Source: Cellulophaga sp. Hel_I_12 (GTDB lineage: Bacteria > Bacteroidota > Bacteroidia > Flavobacteriales > Flavobacteriaceae). From it: a stretch of 64,000 bases of DNA. How positions within the stretch are numbered: position 1 is the stretch's first letter; every line of letters begins with the position of its first letter. Under the pieces are notes generated by a model. That model had not been told where the DNA came from and searched no databases. It worked only from the letters and a program-made list of their open reading frames with translations. Made by a program: the position numbers and the translations under genes. Below are positions 35,209-43,088 of this stretch, piece after piece. Location: NCBI RefSeq assembly GCF_000799565.1, contig NZ_JUHB01000001.1:2731501-2795500 (forward strand). The letters are read 5' to 3'.

Positions 35209-35253
35209 CCTGCCGAAATGGGTTAAGAGGTATAACTAAAGTTGCCAATAATC
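35209..35253 (+). repeat. collapsed remnant of the pretoxin repeat
   Basis: CCTGCCGAAATGGG matches the start of the PAEMG segment of the repeat (near 30646). The following TTAAGAGGTATAAC matches the LRGTT segment (near 30740). The roughly 90 bases between are gone. AAATGG occurs at both parental places, so a short-homology deletion explains it. Confidence 0.55.
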
Positions 35254-35341
35254 AATAAAAAAATAAAGAATGTTAATTCATACAATAGTGAAATTATTTA
35301 AAGTATTTTTAATTTGTACTTTTAAGAGATAATTAGAATTA

Positions 35342-36013
35342 ATGAACTTCGAGAACAAACCACAAATAGGGTCAGGCATTTATACTGCTAGTGAGATAGC
35401 AAGTATTTTACGCGTTCCATATCGAACGATTTACACTTGGATGAATAAATATTGGGATGGAAAAATTGGTAAAGAATTTGGCTCCAAATACTCTTGGAAC
35501 ATTAATGGAAAACGCGCAGTGAGCTTTCATACATTTATTGAGTTCTATGTTATGATGCGTTTCTCTGAAGCTGGTGTGAAGCCAAAGCAGGTATTAGAGG
35601 CGCATGCAGAATTAAGCAAAATGTACAATACTGCTTTTCCATTTGCTCGAAAAGAAGTGCTAGGAGGAATAAAGTCTGATGGGAAACATATCTTTCTAAA
35701 AACATTAGAAGGTATAATTGAACTAAACGGAACAAAACAATTTAATCTTGGTTTAATAGAAATATTTTTTATTAATCTTGAATTTGATAAAGACAATTTG
35801 GCATCCAGATTTTGGCCAATTGGAAAAGAAAAATCTATTTTGGTAGACCCTAAAAGACGTTTTGGTCATCCAGTAATTGATGGTAAAAATATATTTCCTG
35901 AGATAATTTATAACCACCATAAAGCAGGAGATCCGATTTCTTATATAGCACACGTATATCAAATTTCGGAAGCAGAGGTAAATCATGCATTAGAATATTG
36001 TAAGGCAGCATGA
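35342..36013 (+). CDS. VapB45-like antitoxin with HTH and DUF433 domains
   Basis: 223 residues. The N-terminal part is a MerR-like helix-turn-helix (YTASEIASILRVPYRTIYTWM, about residues 14-34). The C-terminal part is DUF433-like (RFGHPVIDGKNIFPEIIYNHH near 179-199, then GDPISYIAHVYQISEAEV). This two-domain layout and size match Mycobacterium tuberculosis VapB45-type antitoxins. It should bind the operator and neutralise the downstream PIN-like toxin, whose gene overlaps its stop by 4 bp. On a mobile island such a pair helps keep the element. Confidence 0.82.
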   Translation: MNFENKPQIGSGIYTASEIASILRVPYRTIYTWMNKYWDGKIGKEFGSKYSWNINGKRAVSFHTFIEFYVMMRFSEAGVKPKQVLEAHAELSKMYNTAFPFARKEVLGGIKSDGKHIFLKTLEGIIELNGTKQFNLGLIEIFFINLEFDKDNLASRFWPIGKEKSILVDPKRRFGHPVIDGKNIFPEIIYNHHKAGDPISYIAHVYQISEAEVNHALEYCKAA

Positions 36014-36426
36014 TAATTTACTTTGATGAAAATATGCCCAGACATCTTGCCCATGGTTTCAATACCATTCAATCCCCTGAGGGATTAAAAACAGGACATA
36101 ATATTATTGTAAAATTTTTACCTGAAGCTTTCAATTATGGAGCAAATGATAAAGAATGGATTCCAAAAGTCGGAAAAGAACGTAGTTGCGTAATTACCCA
36201 AGATATAAATATTTCAAGAAGAAAGGACGAATTGGAATTATATCAAAAAAATGGTGTGGGAATGTTTTTTCTTCGGGGTCCGTCCAAAAAACAAGGTCTC
36301 AGTGTTTGGGAAATGGTACAGGCTCTATCTAAAAATTGGGATGATATCGCTAGGATAGCATCAGAGGAAAAAAGACCTTTTGCCTATATTTTCGGACTTA
36401 AAGGAGGAATGAATAGGATTAAGTGA
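36010..36426 (+). CDS. VapC45-like toxin with PIN-like domain
   Basis: 138 residues. The N-terminus MIIYFDENMPRHLA has the acidic D-E pair of PIN-like (DUF5615/PIN_10 type) RNases. Further acidic residues follow: NDKEWIPKVGKERSCVITQDINISRRKDE has the Asp at ITQD, and the segment RRKDE is typical. Length and operon match VapC45. It should cut RNA when free of its antitoxin. The 4-bp overlap with the antitoxin gene gives translational coupling. Confidence 0.82.
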   Translation: MIIYFDENMPRHLAHGFNTIQSPEGLKTGHNIIVKFLPEAFNYGANDKEWIPKVGKERSCVITQDINISRRKDELELYQKNGVGMFFLRGPSKKQGLSVWEMVQALSKNWDDIARIASEEKRPFAYIFGLKGGMNRIK

Positions 36427-36622
36427 GATAACCTATTCTTCCAGAAAACCTTCAGAGCGAGACCTTATTAGCAGATAAGAAAAGAGTTTAGCAATAATCA
36501 GTACAATTCCATTAAATTGGAAAGCGTGGTATGGATATTTAAGTCTCTTAACCATTTACGTTTTAGATGATTCAGTTTACCCTCCATTTACTTTAGGCTT
36601 TAATAAAATTTCCTTAGTTGAG

Positions 36623-37831
36623 CTATAACAATACCTCAAGTGCTTTATCCACAATCTGGGTGTCTAGTTCTTTTAAATAGGCCTGTGTTACGGTTAGATT
36701 CTGATGCCCTAAAGACTCACTTATGACATCTGTGGCAACCCCTTTTTGCTTGAGGCAGTTGGCAAAACTATGCCGTGCCACATAACTGCTAACATTTTTG
36801 GTGATATTACAAAGTTGTGCTAATTCCTTTAACTCCTTATTATAGATGCCTAACATTTTATGTTTTCTATCGGCTAGTTGTTTAGGGGAATAGTCCTCGC
36901 GAAAAAGTAGAGGAAAAACATACTTGTTGCCATATCCATGAATGCGATAGTAGTCTAGTATTTTTTGAACTGGGGGCATTATAGCTATAGAGAAATTACC
37001 TTTTGTCTTTGCTCTTGTATAGTAAATAACATTTGATTCAACGTCCTGCCATTCCAGACTTATCATATCGGCAAAATTCATGCCTCTGGTATAGAAGCTA
37101 AAGACAAAATAATTTTTGGTATCTATTAAGCTGTGATTTTCAGTGAGCTCTAAATTGACGATTCTCATGATCTCTTCAAAATCTAAAGCACGCTTAAACC
37201 CTTTTCCTCTAAGGTTCGATATTTTATAAGTTTTAAATGGATATAAGCTTTCCCTAATAATCCCGCGTTCTATAGCCTTATTAAATAACGACCTTATGGC
37301 TCGCATTTTTACGCCAATACCGCCGTCAGTACCGCCCCTTGATCTTAGAAATGCATCGTATTTACTCAAAAAGGAGGCGTTTACCTCTCTGAAATTTAGC
37401 TTTTTAAATTTATGATAAATTTGAACAGAAGTTTTAGCATCTTTATAAGACTTTGCGTTGCCAATACGTCCTGCAAAGGTCATTTCTTTTATGATTTCAT
37501 CAAAAAATGCAAAGACATCATTTTTGACAGGATTGAAAGTAACTCTATAGTTTCTGTCAAAATCTTGTAGTGAATAATCAGGATTCTCAATTTCTAAATC
37601 AGTTATAATTTTATATGCTCTTTCCTTGAATTTTACTAAGAGTCTATTATATTGAATGTGATTAGAATTCTTTTTATTAAAATTTCCTGTCGTTTCTATC
37701 CATTGCTCCAACTTTACGCTAAAAGGAGTTTTATAGTGCCTGCATTGTCTTTCTTTTGTAACACGTAAACAAACAGGATAAGTGCCATCCGAGAGTAGTT
37801 TTTTTTTGAGAACAATCTTAAGTGTAATCAT
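36623..37831 (-). CDS. tyrosine recombinase (island integrase)
   Basis: 402 residues, a Bacteroidota phage/ICE-type site-specific integrase. It has an N-terminal arm-DNA-binding domain (LKIVLKKKLLSDGTYPVCLR), a SAM-like core-binding domain (about 100-205), and a C-terminal catalytic domain. Catalytic residues: the first Arg in FYTRGMNFADM (about 255), His-Arg in ARHSFANCL (about 350), His in SLGHQNLTV (about 375) and the Tyr nucleophile in QAYLKEL (about 385). It lies about 215 bases from attR and is read away from it, the usual place for an integrase. It should integrate the island in tRNA-Asn and, with the excisionase-like protein, excise it. Confidence 0.93.
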   Translation of the reverse strand: MITLKIVLKKKLLSDGTYPVCLRVTKERQCRHYKTPFSVKLEQWIETTGNFNKKNSNHIQYNRLLVKFKERAYKIITDLEIENPDYSLQDFDRNYRVTFNPVKNDVFAFFDEIIKEMTFAGRIGNAKSYKDAKTSVQIYHKFKKLNFREVNASFLSKYDAFLRSRGGTDGGIGVKMRAIRSLFNKAIERGIIRESLYPFKTYKISNLRGKGFKRALDFEEIMRIVNLELTENHSLIDTKNYFVFSFYTRGMNFADMISLEWQDVESNVIYYTRAKTKGNFSIAIMPPVQKILDYYRIHGYGNKYVFPLLFREDYSPKQLADRKHKMLGIYNKELKELAQLCNITKNVSSYVARHSFANCLKQKGVATDVISESLGHQNLTVTQAYLKELDTQIVDKALEVLL

Positions 37832-37845
37832 ATTTTATAAATTTG

Positions 37846-37930
37846 GGGACAACATTTATATAATTTCTTTTGTCTGCCCTTGATTTCATAAGTTGAATTT
37901 GGTTGAAATGGGGACAACATAGGGACAACA
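37846..37930 (+). repeat. three GGGACAACA repeats at the right island end
   Basis: GGGACAACA at 37846-37854, 37911-37919 and 37922-37930. The last two have the 11-bp spacing also found at the left end (13965 and 13976), same orientation. They lie between the integrase gene and attR, where arm sites are expected. The first overlaps the region upstream of the integrase start, so binding could also control its expression. Confidence 0.6.
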
Positions 37931-38046
37931 AATGGGTGATTAAAGGTAAAAATTATAAAACCAAATGCAAAATAAAAAAACATAAAATACTGACAATCAG
38001 AATATAAGAAGCTAAATGATGCTATATGAAAACATGGCTATTTCGG

Positions 38047-38089
38047 CTGTTAATCAGAGGGTCCTTGGTTCGAGCCCAAGAGGGGGAGC
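38047..38089 (+). repeat. attR: 43-bp repeat of the tRNA-Asn 3' half
   Basis: Exact copy of 13872-13914 without the 5' half of the tRNA. The host sequence following it (AGAGCGATAAAAAGCC) leads into a strong terminator that was presumably the original tRNA-Asn terminator. Confidence 0.92.
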
Positions 38090-38097
38090 AGAGCGAT

Positions 38098-38130
38098 AAA
38101 AAGCCTTCAACGAAAGTTGAAGGCTTTTTT
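38098..38130 (+). terminator. ancestral tRNA-Asn terminator, now beyond attR
   Basis: Perfect 14-bp stem, 38098-38111 with 38116-38129, loop GAAA, T run. It is separated from the tRNA by the island. Confidence 0.8.
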
Positions 38131-38578
38131 GTTGCCATATGTTTTTGGGTGAGAAGCCTGTGCCGAGCATAGTCGAGGTAAGCCCAAGTGGCAGTAGAGC
38201 GATAAAAAGCCTTTACAGAAATGTACAGGTTTTTTTATGAGCATTGGTTAAATATAGGTGAAACAAATCCATTCCATTTTTTAAATTTTACTGCTTCTAA
38301 TTAGAAGGAAAGACCGGTTTCTTTATGAAAAATTTAGCCAATATGACGATCCGCTCGCAATGACGTTCTAACTTAAGCAATTTGCTATTCCCAAAGTAAA
38401 AACTCTAGCCAAATAGCTATGAATTTATTATAATCGGCAATAAAAGTAAATATGATGGGAATCATAAGTGTTTAAAAAGCAATATCTTATGGTTTTATTG
38501 AAAATTATTTCTACCTTATACAAGATTTTATACCAATCAAGGGTATACAACAAGAAATAACTTTCAAAACCAAACAAA
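38131..38578. other. non-coding stretch with a second att-like relic
   Basis: At 38181-38237 AGCCCAAGTGGCAGTAGAGCG followed by a degraded hairpin and T run repeats the order of attR plus terminator. CCGAGCATAGTCGAGGT (about 38163-38179) and GATCCGCTCGCAATGACG (about 38347-38364) look like short dispersed repeats common in flavobacterial genomes. No gene is seen. Confidence 0.5.
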
Positions 38579-39058
38579 ATGAAAACTATAAAAAACATTC
38601 TACTGCTTCTCGCATTTACATTTTTGAGCTTTGCACAAGCACAAGAACCAACGGTGATCATTACTTTAACCGTGGATACTTCAGCATTGGGGGATGATCG
38701 CGATGCTCCCGGAGGCTGCACGTTTACCGTTACTCCAGCCGATAAGCTTGTTTTTAATGACCCCAACGATCCAAAAGCTTTTACCATAGCCGTAGATGAA
38801 TCAGACCTTATTGAGTGGCAAGGGATTACCACCACAGGGGATGATGTAAAAATCAAGAAAATAAGCTTTATTGGAGGAACAGAGATTTTTGGTTCAAGCA
38901 ACATCAACGGTCGCAATAGTAATGGAAAAGAAAAGGTAAAGGCCAAACCTAATAAAAAAACACCTCCTGGCAAAGATTATGAGTATAGCATAAACTTTAA
39001 ACCGGATGGATTCAAATTTTATCAAATTGACCCCAAAATTAGGGTTGGAATTCGATAA
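38579..39058 (+). CDS. small secreted protein, paralog 1, upstream of adenylate cyclase
   Basis: 159 residues with a signal peptide (cut after AQAQ, about residue 21). The mature part is beta-rich: LTVDTSALGDDRDAPGG near the start, FTIAVDESDLIEW near 80, and IKKISFIGGTEIFGSSNING near 100. These blocks align with the next gene (LTVDTTMP..., FTIWAEVGDSVQW, KIIGVSYMGGPRIFSSNTL), so the two are paralogs. No known family is recognised. It lies 46 bases before the paralog and upstream of a receptor-type adenylate cyclase; a ligand or binding-protein role is possible. Confidence 0.7.
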   Translation: MKTIKNILLLLAFTFLSFAQAQEPTVIITLTVDTSALGDDRDAPGGCTFTVTPADKLVFNDPNDPKAFTIAVDESDLIEWQGITTTGDDVKIKKISFIGGTEIFGSSNINGRNSNGKEKVKAKPNKKTPPGKDYEYSINFKPDGFKFYQIDPKIRVGIR

Positions 39059-39104
39059 ATGACACATTTACTTACCTTAGTATTTTAGAGTAGTATTGTA
39101 ATTT

Positions 39105-39557
39105 ATGAAAAATAAGGCCTATTTAAAGTTTATTTTGGTATTGCTTCTGGGTATGTCTTGGTTTCAAGGGCAGGCACAGACCTTGCACGAATTGGTGCTA
39201 ACTGTAGATACAACAATGCCAAACAGTGAAGGGAACAATTCTTTCAGTGCAGGAAATAATACTACTATTGAAAATAGCTCATTAAATCGCTTTACCATTT
39301 GGGCAGAAGTCGGTGATTCTGTACAATGGACGGCCAAGGCAGCCGGAGACTCAAAAGTTCCTGTGAAAATAATTGGTGTTAGTTACATGGGTGGTCCGCG
39401 TATTTTTAGTTCTAATACATTGACCGGAGGGGGTAATACCATTAAGGCAACCATTATTCGCGGAGGTAAGGAAGATTATGTCTACACGCTTCAATATACC
39501 CTTGGTTCGGACACAAAGGTGTATGCTGTCACCGCCCTAATAAAGACAAAAAAATAG
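39105..39557 (+). CDS. small secreted protein, paralog 2, upstream of adenylate cyclase
   Basis: 150 residues with a signal peptide (cut after GQAQ, about residue 25). It shares the LTVDT start, the D-S-V-Q-W block and the GGPRIFSSN block with the preceding gene, at moderate similarity. Single small beta domain. Its stop is 17 bases before the cyclase gene, so the three genes likely form one operon. Function unknown. Confidence 0.7.
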   Translation: MKNKAYLKFILVLLLGMSWFQGQAQTLHELVLTVDTTMPNSEGNNSFSAGNNTTIENSSLNRFTIWAEVGDSVQWTAKAAGDSKVPVKIIGVSYMGGPRIFSSNTLTGGGNTIKATIIRGGKEDYVYTLQYTLGSDTKVYAVTALIKTKK

Positions 39558-39574
39558 CGATCAATGCGCAGTAT

Positions 39575-41398
39575 ATGAAGTTGTTTTTGAAATGTAAGGG
39601 ATGGGCAAAAGTAGCCTTGTTCCTATGCTTTATGGTTAAGAGTATGCCTGGTTTCGGTCAAGATGAATCTCTTGCCGATAGCTTAATCCAAGTGTATGAA
39701 TCAGGAAACTATGATAAGGCGGTAAAACTTAAAATATTATCTGAAATTACGGGAAACATTCCCGATCCCGATCGTATTTTGGCCTACAGCGATACCTTGA
39801 TGAGGGAAGCCATTAAGCAAGATTCCACGATATATATATTTAATGCCCACTTGCAGAAAGGGAATGGGTTACAACAAAAAGGCAATTTAAGTGGTGCGTT
39901 GGAAAGTTATTTCAAGGCGGTTGATATTGCCAATAAGAATTCTGATAAAAATCAGTTGGCCATAATGTACACGGCTATTGCAGCGGTTTATGCCGGCATG
40001 GATAACCGAAAAAATGTAAGACAATACTATACTGATGCCATTGCCATTTTTAAAACTGAAAAGGATACGTTCAACTATGCGGTAGCCATGGAAAATTTGG
40101 GGGACACCTATTTGGAATGGTCCAAACCAGATTCTGCTTTACTTTATTTCAATCAGTCTGGCCCGATATTCAAAAAATTAGAAAAGAAACTTCCTTTGGC
40201 CTATAATTTAGGGAATAAGGGCCTAGCCTTTGCGCAACAAGGAAGGCCCACCATAGCCGAGGAGAATATTAAAGAGGCAGTTTCTATACTAGAAGAGTTA
40301 GGAGATTACAGGCCCATTACGACCTACCTCAACTATATGTCCGATATCTATGCCGATAAGGAAGATTGGGATGGGGCATTTGACTATGCCTTACGCTCCT
40401 TGGAGTTGGCAAAACAATACGGGTTAAAAGTCCGGATCAGTAGTGCCTATTTAAAACTGTCCGAACTGTATGAACGCACTGGGTATGCTTCAGCTTCCTT
40501 AAACTATTATCGGAAGTATATTGCTTTTAGGGATAGTGTAGTCAACATCACTGCCGTACAACAAATGGCGGATATTCGTAGAAATTCTGAAAAAGCACAG
40601 TTCAAGGCCCAATTAGATTTAACCAACCAGCAAAAAAGGACCCAAAAAGTAGTGGCCATTGCCACTGCAATTGCATTGTTCTTAATTATTCTCTTGGCCA
40701 TTGGCTTGTACAGGCGCAATACGTTCATTAAACGCACCAATGCCATTATCGAGAAGGAAATGGCCCGGTCGGAGAGGCTACTCATAAATATCTTACCAGA
40801 AGAAACGGCAAGAGAATTAAAAGAGCACGGGAAGGTACAGGCCAAAAAATTTGAATCAGTCTCGGTATTGTTTACAGATTTTGAAGCTTTTACTGCCCAC
40901 TCGGAACACGTAGACCCGGAGATTTTGGTAAATAGGTTAGGGTATTATTTTACCGCTTTTGATGATATTATAGAAAAATACGGGTTGGAAAAAATCAAAA
41001 CTATCGGGGATGCCTATATGTGTGCGGGAGGTTTGCCTTTTCCTATAGAAGACCATGCCATTAAAATGGTAAAGGCAGCTTTTGAGATGATTCAGTTTGT
41101 AGAAGAAGCCAAGACTGAGAAGGAAACCGACTTTCCATTCAACGTGCGTATAGGCATCAATACAGGGCCGGTTGTTGCTGGGGTAGTGGGTAGTAAAAAG
41201 TTTTCTTATGATATTTGGGGAGATACGGTCAACGTGGCTTCACGAATGGAAAGTTTATCGCATTCGGGAAGAATCAACATCAGTGAAAACACCTATAATC
41301 TGGTGAGAGACACTTTTAAATGTGCCTATAGGGGCCAAATAGATGTTAAAAACAGGGGATCTATGAAGATGTACTTTGTTAATGGTCCTAAGCAATAA
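39575..41398 (+). CDS. TPR-containing membrane class III adenylate cyclase
   Basis: 607 residues. A signal peptide or N-terminal helix (about 5-27) is followed by a periplasmic TPR array (about 60-330; repeated A..Y..A....K patterns), one transmembrane helix (VVAIATAIALFLIILLAIGLY, about 361-381) and a cytosolic cyclase catalytic domain (about 420-600). Metal-binding Asp lie in VLFTDFEAF and KTIGDAYM. Adenine-selecting Lys and Asp lie in EKIKTIGDAY and YDIWGDTVN, and transition-state Asn/Arg in VNVASRMES. It should make cAMP, with outside TPRs as sensor. The two secreted paralogs directly upstream are candidate partners. Confidence 0.9.
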   Translation: MKLFLKCKGWAKVALFLCFMVKSMPGFGQDESLADSLIQVYESGNYDKAVKLKILSEITGNIPDPDRILAYSDTLMREAIKQDSTIYIFNAHLQKGNGLQQKGNLSGALESYFKAVDIANKNSDKNQLAIMYTAIAAVYAGMDNRKNVRQYYTDAIAIFKTEKDTFNYAVAMENLGDTYLEWSKPDSALLYFNQSGPIFKKLEKKLPLAYNLGNKGLAFAQQGRPTIAEENIKEAVSILEELGDYRPITTYLNYMSDIYADKEDWDGAFDYALRSLELAKQYGLKVRISSAYLKLSELYERTGYASASLNYYRKYIAFRDSVVNITAVQQMADIRRNSEKAQFKAQLDLTNQQKRTQKVVAIATAIALFLIILLAIGLYRRNTFIKRTNAIIEKEMARSERLLINILPEETARELKEHGKVQAKKFESVSVLFTDFEAFTAHSEHVDPEILVNRLGYYFTAFDDIIEKYGLEKIKTIGDAYMCAGGLPFPIEDHAIKMVKAAFEMIQFVEEAKTEKETDFPFNVRIGINTGPVVAGVVGSKKFSYDIWGDTVNVASRMESLSHSGRINISENTYNLVRDTFKCAYRGQIDVKNRGSMKMYFVNGPKQ

Positions 41399-41810
41399 TA
41401 ATTTTGACCATGCCTGCGGTTATTAATAGCGTAGTGCAGTAATCTACGCGTCATTTTTCTAACCACTTTTTAATCGCCATCACATCACCAATCAAATCAT
41501 ATAGGGAAACATCATTCCATGCGGTTTCAATGCTACTACTTGCCGCAGAGTTTGGGGTACCCCTTAGCCCAGTGCACCATCCTTGGATTGCTTGTAGGAA
41601 TGTTATTTGTTCTGTCCTGTGGCTCATGGGGTAAGCGTGGATAAATACTGTAATTCTAAAAAAAAGAAATAGGCAAAAGAAGCAAGTAATTTTTATACAC
41701 GGCAGGCAGCCAATGCCGTACCCTAGCATAGATGACAACTTCTACTAATGAAAATGGGAGTGAGTTGATTTAAAACCAAACTCAGTACTACCATTTCTCG
41801 TACCTATAGT
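41399..41810. other. intergenic stretch with a possible minus-strand gene remnant
   Basis: About 410 bases. On the minus strand a frame at 41738-41451 ends with a protein-like stretch (FLQAIQGWCTGLRGTPNSA, then VSLYDLIGDVMAIKKWLEK). The upstream half of that frame looks random, so this may be the end of a lost gene. I do not recognise the family. Confidence 0.35.
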
Positions 41811-42770
41811 ATGAGAATTTTTATAGCTAGTTGTATCCTATCCTTTTTATTTTTACAGGATTCTTGGGCCCAAAAAACAGATAACCTCGCATCTTTTAGA
41901 GATCTTGAAAGTGAACCTTATTTTAGGTTTAATTACGACAATGATTTTTTTGCTGCTACAGATAAGAATTATACCCAAGGCTATAGCTTTGAATTGGTTG
42001 CCCCATATTTTAGCGCCAACCCTCTCAACCATTTGTTCTATAAACCTCAAAATGTAGCATTGCGGTATGGTTTGGCCATTGAGCATATTGGATTTACACC
42101 TAGTAGCTTTGACCGTCCGGAAATTCAATTTGGGGATAGACCCTTTGCGGCAGCCATTATGCTTAAAAGTTTTATGTTGGCCACAAATCAGGAAAAAACT
42201 AGATTTACTTCTTCCTTTAATTTTGGAATTATTGGTCCAGGTGCCTTTGGCAAGGAGATGCAAGTGGGCATCCATAAAGCTACTGGAAATAAAATACCGC
42301 TGGGATGGCGAAATCAGATCAAAAATGATATGGTACTGAATTATGAAGTGGGCTACGAAAAACAACTTTTTAGATATCACCATTTGATTTCGCTACAGGC
42401 AAATGCAAATGCCAAAGTAGGTACCCTTTTTACAAATGCATCTATTGGAGTTAACACTACATTCGGAATCATAAATGATCCGTTTTCATCAGCCCAAGAA
42501 AGCAAAAGGTTTTTCTTTTATGGATACGCCCAACCAGTTTTAAATAGTATAGGGTATGACGCCACCTTGCAGGGTGGGGTCTTTAATAAGACCAGCCCCT
42601 ACACCATTGCATCAAGTGAAATGGAGCGTTTTACGGGTCAATTGAACTATGGCATTGTTCTAAGAACTAAAACCCTTTATTTTGAATACTCAAGGTCTAT
42701 AATTACAAAAGAATTTGAAAGTGGGGATGCTTATGGCTGGGGAGGTGTTAAGATAGGGTTTACACTTTAG
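41811..42770 (+). CDS. LpxR-like outer-membrane lipid A deacylase (DUF2219)
   Basis: 319 residues with a signal peptide (to about residue 20). Family features: FRFNYDNDFFAATDKNYTQGYSFEL near the mature start, with the Asn-Asp pair of LpxR, and alternating beta-strands of a small barrel. The C-terminus ends in an aromatic strand pattern (GWGGVKIGFTL). LpxR removes the 3'-acyloxyacyl chain of lipid A in the outer membrane. Whether this relative does that is not shown by the sequence. Stands alone on the plus strand. Confidence 0.82.
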   Translation: MRIFIASCILSFLFLQDSWAQKTDNLASFRDLESEPYFRFNYDNDFFAATDKNYTQGYSFELVAPYFSANPLNHLFYKPQNVALRYGLAIEHIGFTPSSFDRPEIQFGDRPFAAAIMLKSFMLATNQEKTRFTSSFNFGIIGPGAFGKEMQVGIHKATGNKIPLGWRNQIKNDMVLNYEVGYEKQLFRYHHLISLQANANAKVGTLFTNASIGVNTTFGIINDPFSSAQESKRFFFYGYAQPVLNSIGYDATLQGGVFNKTSPYTIASSEMERFTGQLNYGIVLRTKTLYFEYSRSIITKEFESGDAYGWGGVKIGFTL

Positions 42771-43088
42771 GGTAAAATGGGAGTATTAATATAATAGGCT
42801 AGGGGTAGTTAGGTATGTAACTATGCCTTTTGGTGGTTCTGGTTTTTTTCTTCTTCATATGCCTTTATGAACTAAATCCGATGTGGGTATTTTATTTTCC
42901 TTACAGCCCATAATCTCATTTCATGCCCGCTTCTGAAGGTTTTAGAAATATCATATAAAGAATCAAGAACAGGACAATAAATAATCACAGATAAAAAATT
43001 CCAGCAAAATTTTCCTAAGTCGTCAGTGATAAGGAAATGAGTTAACCAAGGTTTTAGCACACTTTTTTAAGTAAAATGTACTTTTGAA
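42771..43088. other. intergenic stretch, nothing recognised
   Basis: About 320 bases between convergent genes. A short minus-strand frame exists but shows no protein-like features. Confidence 0.5.

Larger units (their letters stand above)
13872..38089. mobile_element. tRNA-Asn-integrated mobilizable island (about 24.2 kb)
   Basis: The island is bounded by a 43-bp exact repeat of the tRNA-Asn 3' half (13872-13914 and 38047-38089). It carries a tyrosine recombinase next to the right end, an excisionase-like protein, a helicase/primase block, MobC and a relaxase, but no type IV secretion genes. It is therefore best described as an integrative mobilizable element that needs a helper for transfer. 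Cargo: a two-gene membrane unit, an IS21-disrupted gene, an Rhs polymorphic-toxin locus with orphan cassettes, and a toxin-antitoxin pair. A relic att junction at 15818-15918 suggests the island is composite. Confidence 0.88.

Noticed and set aside
35545..35796. Minus-strand frames inside the VapB45-like gene
   Set aside because: They are antisense to the antitoxin, which has HTH and DUF433 features and overlaps its toxin gene.
38047..38089. Second tRNA-Asn gene
   Set aside because: Only the 3' half is present, without D arm or 5' acceptor strand, so it is an att site.
38428..38973. Minus-strand frame of 181 codons
   Set aside because: It overlaps the secreted paralog at 38579-39058, which has a signal peptide and a clear paralog; the reverse frame has no such support.
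41853..42383. Minus-strand frame of 176 codons
   Set aside because: Antisense to the LpxR-like gene, whose protein has a signal peptide and family motifs.
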